A stretch of DNA of 64,000 bases, taken from positions 34,832-98,831 of the forward strand of contig JAMPIV010004910.1 in the NCBI GenBank assembly GCA_024509875.1, given 5' to 3'. Position numbers and translations under genes: made by a program. Origin of the DNA: Oreohelix idahoensis (Eukaryota; Mollusca; Gastropoda; Stylommatophora; Oreohelicidae). Below the pieces are notes generated by a model that had not been told where the DNA came from, did no database searches, and saw nothing but the letters and a program-made list of their open reading frames with translations. Shown in pieces: positions 11,763 to 23,700 of the stretch (positions are counted from its first letter, which is position 1; every line of letters starts with the position of its first letter).

Positions 11763-14700
11763 GTAATAACACTCAGTTATGTTATTTATCATATTTTACT
11801 TTATTTTAACACAGAGTTTGACTTACTTACTTACTTAGTCGTTCCCCTTCTACCGTGAGGTGTAGAGGTTTGGAAGAGAGAGCGCCAGACTAACAGAGTT
11901 TGACTCTTATGTTTTAATATTTTTATGTCACCTTGTGTAGAGTCGGCCTTCTCATTCATTTATTCCTTCGACTACCCAGGGGCACAGACTGTCAACAAAC
12001 ACACACCAGGCCCCCTGACCCATGCTATCCATTTAAGGTGTCACCCCCACCACCCCAATGTCTTCTCTATCCCCCTCATGTCTCCCTTCTCCATGTGATT
12101 GTTGTTTTTAAATATCCCTCTGTTTCTCTTGCTCTAGGGATCCTAGGGCAATGACAGCCTTATAATGCTATCAGTTGGTTTTCTCAGTGTGTCCTGTCCA
12201 ATGACATTGTCTTCTCTTTACCTCTCGTTGCTCTGGTGTTTGTCGGGTTCTTTCTACAAATCTTTATTCTTTTATCTGAAATCCTTGGGACAGCTTTGTT
12301 TTGGAAACCTGATTTTTTTCTCGGTTTTCAGATGTGACCCAAATTGCGTTAGAAAAGTTGCTCAAAGTCTCCCAAAATAGTCAGAAGTCACCCAAATTGT
12401 TAGAAAAATATCCCAAAGTCTCCCAAAATAGTCAGAAATTGCCCAGATTGTGATAGAAAAGTAGCGCATAAAAACTTTCAGAATATTTCACTTTTCGTGT
12501 GTTTGGATAAAAGAATACAGACCTGTTGTAGTTTCACATTGGTGTCTTTGTTTGATGCAAGCACCCATTTTATGAAAGTCTGAATTTTTCTGGTTTTAAA
12601 TTTTGTTAACTTCTTTTAGCTTTAAATTTCTACAGATGGGTTAGCTGGCCCCATACCCAACCCTCCAATGTCAGCTACAACATGCATAGTGGCTTACATT
12701 GTCATTATTCTCTGCTCCCTTTCAGGCCCCAGTATCACAATGACAGATCTGTTTATAATTATACACAATTGTCTACTAGTTACTTAGAAGAGCCAAGATA
12801 AAAGTCATTAATAAGTGTGCATAATTTACTATTTTAAATCATGGGAATGATATTTCATGCAGTATTCCTCAAGATAAATGCTTACTTACATTTTACTTTT
12901 TTGGACCACTATTGCAGTGAAGCATTGTGGGTAGCTGAAGATTTTCTTTCTTGAGTCAATTGTGCCACATTGGCTGTTGTGAGCCAGTGTTAGTATAGGA
13001 TTTCTGTAATATTATCTGTCCATCTGCCTCTTCCACACAACCTGCCTAAGGAAAATTCTTCAAACTCTTTGGCCGAATACCATTTTCAACCAGGAACTGT
13101 TTACATAGTGTAGTCAAAAAGGCATGCACGTCATCATTGCAGGCAGATGCTGGAACTGGGTTGGCCATGTCCTCAGAAGGGACCCTGACACCATCACCAG
13201 AACTGCTATGCTATAGACCCCAGAAGGACGGTGAAAGAGAGGCAGACCAAAGACAACCTGGCAAAGAACAGTGGAGGCTGAGATGTAAAGCATGAACCAG
13301 AGTTGGGCACAGTACGAAGAATGGCCGCCCACCATGCAAAATGGGGACAATTTGTTGCTGCCCTACAAGACGTGATGGGCACTGACTGCTTTGTCAGCCA
13401 GGAGCTAAGGATGCAAGAAAAAGATGTGCCTATTGGTCTTCCTTGTGCTCTAAACCCAGATCTTCTACTGTTGTAGAGACTTAGTGGTAGTTGATTGGTC
13501 TGTGGTAATTGATTGGTCTGCACTCTCATAAGATGGTAAGACCACTTTATTTTCTGTCTCTCCGGATGTTGGTAATCACGTGAAACATGACAAATCACTT
13601 CAATAAATTTCTTTGTAAATTACTATTATTCTTCTTCATACACTCTCAGACGTCAACTTGAATATGTTCAAAGAAAGCAGTGGTCAGCTTGAGGCTGTTT
13701 GTATCTCCGCAGAGTTTTTCCAGGAATGGTACAGGTGACAGCCATATGTGCTTTTTCTTTTCCTCAAATGTTAAGCTTCTTTGAAGCAACTGTTCAGCAA
13801 TCATTTTATCAGTGCCACATTTACACTCATTGGTAGTTCATCTTAAGCTTGTTGATTAGATGGTATCTCAAACTGTTGTGGCCTGTGCAAAGTCTGAAGA
13901 TTACCACTTGTTCACTTCTGCTGAGCTGGTAATATGCATCATTTTTTTAATGGCTAGAATGCATTGCTACCCATTTCTTCTGTATCTACCTCTGATAAAA
14001 CTCTTTGTCTCTTTGAAAGTTAAGCTTGTATCCACCTTCCTTTGCCAATTTATCAGCCTCTTCATTTCCAGGGATGTTGCAGTGAATGGGATCCACTGTA
14101 CCATAATTCTTTTGAATCACTGACACAGTTTGGTGAGTATTATTCTTAGGTCATCCAGGTCTACATTATTCTGTCTTGATAAATTGATTAGTACACCCCT
14201 TGATAAATTGATGAATACATTTGTTGATGAATTGTTTAGTACACTATTTGATAAATCTCTGATGTTTCTGTTGACAGAGGAGGAGGAAGAAGATATTTTT
14301 CAGTGTGGCAAGTGCAAGAAACAATTCAGGTCACTGTCATCTTTTATAGCTCATAAACAAACACAATGTTTAGTTCAGCAGCAGCAGCAGCACCAGCTGC
14401 AGCAGCAGTCCATGACCTTACAACAGTCACATCCCTCACGGCTGACTTTGAGTACAGGACCCAATGCCTTTGCATCAGCCATCAGTCCCCTCACTGGGGC
14501 ATCGACCATCAGCTCATTCACTGGGGCATCGACCATCAGTTCCCTTGCTGGTGCCCTGTCTCAGAATCAAATAAATGCTTCTGTGCCCTCTGTAAGTTAC
14601 TTATTTGTATGCACACTTTTTGTCTTTTCCTCTTCCTTCTCTTACACCATTAGTTGAATTTCTGCCTACACTTTTTACTTCTCTTTCCTTCTTGTGTTAC

Positions 14701-17700
14701 ACCATTTGTTGAATTTCTGCCTACACATTTCACTTGTCTCTTCTGTTACACCATTAATTTAATTTTTGCCTACACATTTCTCTTCTCTGTTTCATCTGTT
14801 ACACCATTTGTTGAATTTCTGCTTACATATTTGACTCCTCTCTACTATCAGTTACACGATTAGTTGAATTACAGCCTACACATATTCTTCATTCTCTTGT
14901 TTTTCCGTTCCACTGAAAATTAGTTATCTTTCTGCACAATTTCCCTTTCTCTCCGTCTTTCTTCAGGTACACAATATGTTGAATTTCTTCCTTCACAGTT
15001 CTTGTATGTCTTCTGTTACACCCAGTTACATTAGTTTTTTTATCCTGTTTGTTTCTAGTACATTAACATGGACAGTTTGACGTAATGCTTAACACCTTCA
15101 CTGCAGGTGTGTGCTTATAGAAATGTATTAACTAATGCAGCTTCTTTTATGTCTGGGGAAATAGCAAATACACCCACGAATGTACAGGGTTGTCAAAAGG
15201 CCATTTACTTCTGCTATCATGACAACTTTCATGGTCAGAACTTTCCTACAAATCATTGCTGTCGTTATCAAGAAAATTTTTGAATACATTCTTAAATGTG
15301 AAAATTAGTACACTGATTATTGTAGACCAACGGGCTGATCACCCGTTTGCCAGTCACTTCGATTACGGAAACAACAGCAAATGGATTGATTTGCCGTTGC
15401 CCTAAAGACGCCAATAGGCGTGATGGGAAACAATGGCAAAGAAAACCTATCTGCTGTTGCCCTAAGATGCCACTAGGCGTAATGGCCACTGACTGCTTTG
15501 ACGGTCGGTGGCTAAGGACGGAAGAAGAAGAAGAAGATTATTGTAGGGTGACTAGACAATTAATGCAAATAACAGTAGGTTAACACAGGTCAGGCCATAA
15601 TCAGATAAGCTCATGAACTGGAGAGTAAACTTGACCATTCGCTTCTGATATAGAGGTACAGAGTAGTCAAGGCTAATTAACTATTGCATTGCTGCATTGT
15701 AGTTTTGGTTGTGGTTCTAAAGACATTATAAAAAATATATAGAACACACTAGGAAATCTTGTGCAGGATGTAATAGAAAACCCAGGACATCTGTGGGTGT
15801 TGAGTACTGTCAATGGTTAATTTAAATTAGCAGTCTGTGCTGTTTGGCAGAAATGCTGACAAGAACTTGACAGGTGCCAGTAGAACTGGAGGTGAAAAGA
15901 AGATGCTTGCTATAAATAGGATACAGATTGGGGAAACCTGTCGATAGCATTATCAGGCAGTCCTTGTTCTGGAATCCTCAAGATAAGAGAGGTAGAGGAG
16001 ACCAAAAAACACACAGAGAAGAGAACTGGAGACAGGAATGAAGAAAACATGAGAAGGCCCTAAGCGGATGACACAGGTCAGGTTAACATGTCATAATGAT
16101 GGCCTGTGCTCCTTGGGGAGCTGAAGTGTATTGATAATAATGTTAATACGGTAGAAGTAGAAGGAAAGATGTAACACTTGTCTAGTAGATCATTAAGTCA
16201 ACTAAACAAGATTGATGGGAAACATATAGGGAAGAGATGTGGATGGTTGTACATATATAATGAAATAATTGAGCAAGTTAATATTGTAGCATGGTTCAAG
16301 CACTGTCTACCACAGACAAGGAAAATGATAGTTTGTATGTGTTCCTGTTTGACATTATTTACGAAACACTGAATTTAAAAAAAAATTGTTTTGAGATGAG
16401 AGAAAAAAGTTTGTTTTTTAATTTTGTGACTGTTTCAGATCAATACTGTTGCACCAATTTTACAAGCTCATCCCTGCCTAACTCGAACCCTGAATCAGCC
16501 CAGCCGTACTGTAAGTCTTTAAGAATATTTAAGTTTGTTTGTTTTGACACATGTCTTCAGCAGTAGTATTTAGAAACTCAAGGTTGCCATGACAGAACTT
16601 TGACTTTACAGTTGAAAGATCAAGAACAAAATTTCCTATACAGTCAATCCTCGCTGTTTACATGTTCCGTATTCGCTGACTAGCTCATTCGCACAAGATA
16701 AAGTGTAACTCATATTTTGCCATTCGTGGGCACCTCGAGGGTAGGAGCAGCCATGCGAAGTAGGCAAAAAATTTCGAGATGCCTACCATGCAGCATGGAG
16801 AGGCTGGCTCCTTGTTCTTGCAGCTTTCGTTGTGTTTACACGTCTTTGTCCAGCATCTTTTCATCCACGTTTGTGCAGTTTTACGCTGTTTTTGATTATT
16901 TTTGGAATTAATAATGGCATCCAAGTGTAGTGCAAGTGTGTTGGCGAGTGTGTCTAATGCAATAAGGCTGTGCTAAGATGCGTGTGTTTGATAAACTTCT
17001 GTCTGGGATGTCTGTGTGTTTGATAAACTTCTGTTTGGGATGTCTGTGTGTTTGATAAACTTCTGTCTGGGATGTCTGTATGAAATTTCCTTTATTTCTT
17101 CATTTATTTAAAATGTTCTGTGTAAATGTTTTCAACTTTTGTTTGTTTTCCAGGGATATTGTAATAATGTGTGTGTGTTTGCGTATGGATGTATGAATGA
17201 ATGAATGAGTAGTGACAGTGTGAGTGAATAGGTGAGGGGGGTGTTGGGAAGTCAGGTATTGGTAGTACCTCTGGTGAAGGAGCTGTCATGCCCTTTTCAT
17301 GGCAGCTCAGCCACCTTTGGTCCAAACCTGGCATCCAGCTCTCACCTGTGGCTCCTCGTAGCTGTCAGCATGCAACAGCAGCCACCCCCTGGGCAACGGC
17401 TTTGACAGGCCGGCTAAACTAGGTGAGGGTAGCCGAATGGTTATAAACCTTCGGTGAGTTAGGGTCTGCCTACCCATGCATGCGAAGACTGGATTCGATA
17501 GACTGCGCGGAAGAAACCACCTGTTGGTTCAACGGGCATGACGGCGATTACCAGCAACGCGCTGTGGAGCGTAAGGAGCACGGCGAGGCACGTAGAAAGC
17601 CCTGGTCATCCACTGCACCTGACTTCATCTCCAGTCGTCTTGACTTGTCTTGCCACTGGATTGAGATGGACCCAGGCGAGAGAGTGAGGTCGACGAATTG

Positions 17701-20700
17701 CGCAACTCTTCCTCACTTTAATCTAATTCACCGCGCAAGTCACTCTTTCATCCATTCATCTAAACTTAAAATTCGTATCCAACCAGCCAGGCGCCCTCAG
17801 GGGAAGAAAACTCAAAAGAGGCTGGATGTCACCAAACTAAAGAAGACAAAAATCAAATAGTCATTTACTGACACCTTAGAAGACCGCCTCAAATCTATCT
17901 CGCTAGACGGCCAAAGTGTGGAAACAAATTGGGCAGCCCTAAGTGAGCAGATCTACAACACTGCTACAGAGATCCTGGGTCCTTCCTTCAAGAAACAAAA
18001 TGACTGGTTTGATGAGAACTCAGATGATATAAAGCAGATGTTAGCTGAGAAACACCATCTCCATAAAGCATACTTAAATGATCCAAAATCTACATCCAAG
18101 AAAGACGCTTTCAACAACATGCGTAGAATCGTCCAACATAAACTACGTCAGATGCGGGATTCATGGCTGAGTAATAAAGCAGATGAGCTCCAAGGCTTTG
18201 CTGACAGCCATGACCTGAAAATTTTTTACCTTGCACTCAAAGCGGTCTATGGTCCAACATCATCAGGATCATTTCCCCTCCATGCAGATGGAAAAACACT
18301 AATTACAGACAAGGAAAAAATGCTCCAACGCTGGGCTGAACATTTTAATAATATTCTGAACCAGCCATCATCTATTAACGACGAAGCCATCATCCGCCTG
18401 CCCCAAATTCCTATAAATGAAGCATTAGATGATGTACCAACTCTGGAGGAAACTAAAAAAGCGATTCGTCAGCTGTCTAGTGGAAAGGCCCCCGGCTCCG
18501 ATTCAATTCCTGTTGAGGTTTATAAAGATGGCGGTGCAGTTCTGATAGAGAAATATCACATGATCTTCCAGCAAATGTGGCAGAGTGAAACCATCCCACA
18601 CGATCTCAAAGATGCATCAATTATTCATCTATTTAAACGTAAAGGTAATCGCCAAGACTGTAACAATCATCGAGGCATCTCTCTTTTATCAATCGCTGGG
18701 AAGATATTCGCCAGAATCCTTTTGAATCGCCTTACGGCTCATCTTGACAAAGGTCTTTTACCTGAAAGTCAGTGTGGATTCCGGAAAGAACGTGGAACCA
18801 CAGATATGGTGTTCGCTGCAAGACAGCTACAAGAAAAATGCCAAGAACAGCACTGTGACCTGTACACAGCTTTCATCGACTTGACAAAGGCGTTCGACAC
18901 GGTCAATAGAGAGGGTCTATGGAAGATCATGCCCAATGGGCTGATCACCCGTTGGCTTGTCACACCGATTACGGAAACAGCGGCAGATGGATCTATTTGT
19001 TGTTGCCCTAAAGACGCCGCTAGGCGTGATGGGAAACTACAACAGAGAAAATCAATCTGCTGTTGCCCTTAAGACGCCACAAGGCGTGATGGCCTCTGAC
19101 TGCTTGGTCGGTCTTTGGCTAAGGATGGAAGAAGAAGAAGAAGAAGATGGAAGATCATGACAAAATACGGCTGCCCAAAGAAATTTATCACAATAGTGCA
19201 GCAACTGCATGATGGAATGCAGGCTAGAGTTCAGGAAAACGGTGAGCTATCAGAGCCTTTCCCCGTCTCAAATGGAGTTAAACAAGGGTGCGTACTTGCA
19301 CCGACTCTGTTCAGTATCATGTTTTCTGCTATGCTGACTGGTGCTTTTAGAGACGGGGACACAGGAATCGACATTAGTTATCGTATTGATGGAAAATTGT
19401 TTAACCTTAGGAGGCTTCAAGCAAAAACCAAGGTCAAATCACACACCATCAGAGATCTTCTGTTTGCTGATGATTGTGCCCTCAATGCTGGCTCAGAGGC
19501 TGATCTGCAGCATAGTGTGGATAGATTCTCCGAAACCTGCGCCAACTTTGGGCTTACCATCAACACGAAGAAAACAGAAATCATGTACCAACCAGCTCCT
19601 GGCACAGTTTATACTGAGCCAATCATCAAGGTTAATGGTGAGAAACTGAATGTTGTGAACAGATTCACATACCTTGGTAGCACACTATCCCAGAACATTG
19701 TCATTGATGATGAGGTGAACACCAGGATCTCCAAAGCCAGAAGCACATTTGGCAGACTATACACCAACGTTTGGCATCGAAGTGGCATTAGTCTACAGAC
19801 AAAGCTGAAGGTGTACAGAGCTGCGGTGCTTCCAGTGCTGCTATATGCATGTGAAACATGGACTGTATACAGGCGCCACGTAAAGAAGCTAAACCACTTC
19901 CATACAGTCTGCCTCAGGAAGATAATGAACATCAAATGGCAAGACAAGATCCCGGATACCGCCGTTCTTGACAGAGCTGGTATCCCTAGTATTGATACTA
20001 TTCTGATGCAGTCACAGATTCGCTGGGCAGGTCATGTAGTCCGCATGCCAGACCATCGACTGCCAAAGATACTCTTTTATGGTGAGATGCAGAAGGGTAA
20101 ACGCTCCCATGGTGGCCAAAAGAAGCGCTTCAAAGACACGTTAAAGACGTCATTGAAAACCTTTGACATAAACCCTGACACATGGGAAGCTGCTGCGCAA
20201 GACCGAACTGCTTGGCGCACATCTCTTCGTAAAGGTGCAGCGGCATGCGAATCATCCAGAAGAGCAGCAGCGGAACAGCGGAGACAAGCTAGAAAGGACC
20301 GTGTAATAAAACCTTCACATGAAGCAAACATTCCCTGCCCACACTGTCCAAGATCTTTCCAGGCCCGCATCGGGCTCATCAGTCACCTTCGTACCCATAG
20401 ACTAACCTAACATATTCCTAAATAATTGGATGAACAGAGTGGTCTTCATCACCCGTGATGGACGAACAACATTGGTACACCAAAAGATTATACATTCTGT
20501 ACTATTACAAAGAAAACAGTGTATAAAATACATTTATAAAATGATAGGTATAATAAATGAGCTGTTTTTTTTACAAGAAGGGTACACAAAATGATGAGTT
20601 TATGGTGATCGGTGGCTATATAGCAATAGTGTTTGGTGAACAGGGTCCTGTTGGAAACTTCTTCTTCTTTGATCCTTAGCCACCGGCTGTCAAAGCAGTT

Positions 20701-23700
20701 AGTGGCCATCACGCCTGGTGGCGTCTTGTAGAGCAGCAACAAACTGCTTCCACTTTGCTCGGTCGGCGGCCATTCTTCGTACAGTGCCCCAGCTCTGGTT
20801 CATTCTTTGCATCTCGGCCTCCACAGTTCTCCACCAAGTTGTTTTTGGTCGGCTTCTCTTTCACTTTCCTTCGGGGGTCTATAGCATAGCTGTTCTTGTG
20901 ATGGCATCAGGGTCTCTTCTGAGGATGTAGCCAACCCAACTCCAGCATCTGCCAGCTATGATGGTGTGCATGTCCTCTTGGTTGCTCCGAGTAAGTAGTT
21001 CTTAGTTAGTGATAGTATTCGGCCAAAAGATTGAGAGACTTTTCCTTAGGCAGATTGTGTATGGTGAACAGGGTCCTGTAGGAACCTAAAAACGCACACA
21101 CGTGCACGTGCACACACACACTCTCTCTCTCTCTCCGTATTCACGGATTCTGTATTCGTGGGGTTTTCAAGAAACCCTAACCCCCACGAATAGCGAGGAT
21201 TGACTGTAATTGTAAGACTATTTTATAAAGCCTTTGAAGGATGCCCTGGCTTTGTGAGGTTATAAAATGTGTAGAAGATTTCCACATTTTATTTATTTAT
21301 TCATTGTCTTTCAGTTGCCTGAGGAGCATAGGTCTTCACCAAATTCATGCCAAGTGCAACTGTCCTCTGCCATGTGCTCAAGGTCCTTCCATGTCCTCCT
21401 TCACTTGTCTCCAGTTGTCTTCTTCTTGTGTTTTTATTTTGGTAATTCTTCCAACTCTCTTACTCTGAGGATTCTAGAACAAGAACTGCTTTGTAATGCT
21501 ATCAGCTGGTTCCCTCATTGTGTGTTCTCTCCATCTCCAGCGTCTTCTTCTCATCTCTTATTCCACTGACCCTTGTCTGGTTCTTGTCATCAGTTCCATA
21601 TTGGTGACCTATTCATACCATTTCCATCCTTCTATTCTACGCAAGTTCCCATTTATTAAAATTCTGTAACTTTTTGCTTGCTGTTTTTGTTCTCCATGTT
21701 TCACAGCCATACAATAGGACTAACTTGACATCTGAGTTGAAGATTCTTATTTTTGTGTTGGACTTGATTTCTTGCAATGTCCCTATATGTCACAGTGCAG
21801 TGACAGCTCTTGCTTTTGTAAAAAGGGATAAAATATGTAGAGACGTGGCTATTTTATTAAATATGTGGGAGACATCTATAGTCCGTTCGGAAATTCGTGC
21901 CCACAGAAAGCGTCAATTTTCTCCAAAACTGTTTGTTGTATGGACATGAATTTTTGCATGCAGTCTTAGATTTTCCATGCAGTTATTAATATATTTTTTG
22001 CCCTTACAAAACTCATGTCATGTTCGAATTTTCTTCTTTACATTATAGAAAAAACTCTTACTGTTGTCTGGGTTAATTTTTCTTAGTTTTACAGGAAAGT
22101 TACAAGATCCGTTCAAAAATATTTGTTTTGGTTTGAATTAGTGTAGTGACTACATGTCCGCACGAGTGCGCACCTATTGTACACAGTCGCGAGTAACTAA
22201 TTCAAAGAAAACAAAATATTTTTGAACGGATCTTGTAACTTTCACGTAAAACTACTAAAGATTAACCCAGACAACAGTAAGAGTTTTTTATATAACGTAA
22301 AGAAGAAAATTCGAACATGACATGAGTTTTGTAAGGGCAAAAAATATATTAATAACTGCATGGAAAATCTAAGACTGCATGCAAAAATTCATGTCCATAC
22401 AACAAACAGTTTTGGAGAAAATTGACGCTTGTGGGCACGAATTTCCGAACGGGCTATAGTATTTGTCTTTTAACAAAAAAAAGTCCCAGTTTAATACTGC
22501 CAGGGGGCGCAGCAGTAGCCAGAGCAGTAAACATCAATGAAGTCATGAATTTTCAATACAAGCTTCAATACTAGATCTATAAAGTTAAGAGACATTTGTA
22601 TGATAGCTTTTATAAAATCAATTCAGAAATTAGGAGGTTGTTTACTTATTATATTTAACAAATAATAATTGGAGAAAGCATTAGTAAACTGTCACATTAC
22701 TACTTATATTGATTAATGTTTTGTGTATGGTGTGATTGCTTACCTTGGAGAGGGAAGAATTACATGTTCCTTAGCCTCCCTCTGCCACTCTTACCCTGGG
22801 GATTCCAGAACGAGGACTACCTCGTGATGCTTCAGCATGTTTCCTCAACGTGTGTCCTATCCATCTCCAGCATCTTCTCATCTTTTGTTTCCCTGGCACT
22901 TGCCTTGTTTTGTCATCAGTTCCACATTAGTGATCTTGTCATCAGTTCCACATTAGTGATCTTGTCATCAGTTCCACATTAGTGATCTTGTCATCAGTTC
23001 CACATTAGTGATCTTGTCATCAGTTCCACATTAGTGATCTTGTCATCAGTTCCACATTAGTGATCTTGTCATCAGTTCCACATTAGTGATCTTGTCATCA
23101 GTTCCACATTAGTGATCTTGTCATCAGTTCCACATTAGTGATCTTGTCATCAGTTCCACATTAGTGATCTTGTCATCAGTTCCACATTAGTGATCTTGTC
23201 ATCAGTTCCACATTAGTGATCTTGTCATCAGTTCCACATTAGTGATCTTGTCATCAGTTCCACATTAGTGATCTTGTCATCAGTTCCACATTAGTGATCT
23301 TGTCATCAGTTCCACATTAGTGATCTTGTCATCAGTTCCACATTAGTGATCTTGTCATCAGTTCCACATTAGTGATCTTGTCATCAGTTCCACATTAGTG
23401 ATCTTGTCATCAGTTCCACATTAGTGATCTTGTCATCAGTTCCACATTAGTCATCTTGTCATCAGTTCCACATTAGTCATCTTGTCATCAGTTCCACATT
23501 AGTCATCTTGTCATCAGTTCCACATTAGTGATCTTGTCATCAGTTCCACATTAGTGATCTTGTCATAAGTTCCACATTAGTGATCTTGTCATCAGCTCCA
23601 CATTAGTGATCTTGTCATCAGTTCCACATTAGTGATCTTGTCGTCAGTTCCACATTAGTGATCTTGTCATCAGTTCCACATTAGTGATCTTGTCATCAGT

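Larger units (their letters stand above)
17270..20472 (+). mobile_element. LINE-K, large LINE with C-terminal zinc finger; endonuclease region lost
   Basis: Begins with a GC-rich untranslated-looking leader (17270-17740), including gtagccgaatggttataaac and ggcatgacggcgattaccag. It passes to a short piece just before the RT ([20 protein letters not shown]), then the RT, the post-RT region and a 3' end with gatggacgaacaac. The endonuclease coding part expected between leader and RT is missing, an internal deletion of roughly 0.6-1 kb by family comparison. A SINE sits in the RT. The element lies inside the Tigger remnant. No TSD was identified. Confidence 0.8.
16641..21206 (+). mobile_element. 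Pogo/Tigger-like DNA transposon remnant split by nested LINEs
   Basis: The left terminus CAGTCAATCCTCGCT (16641-16655) and the right terminus AGCGAGGATTGACTG (21192-21206) are perfect inverted repeats. Each is flanked by TA (16639-16640, 21207-21208), the target of pogo/Tc1-type elements. Downstream of the left end a short leader runs to ATG at 16914, giving [20 protein letters not shown] and then a stop, similar to the start of Tigger/jerky-type transposases. The interior is replaced by LINE-K (with a SINE in it) and a LINE-B copy. The two ends could instead belong to two elements, but their orientation fits one. Confidence 0.7.
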
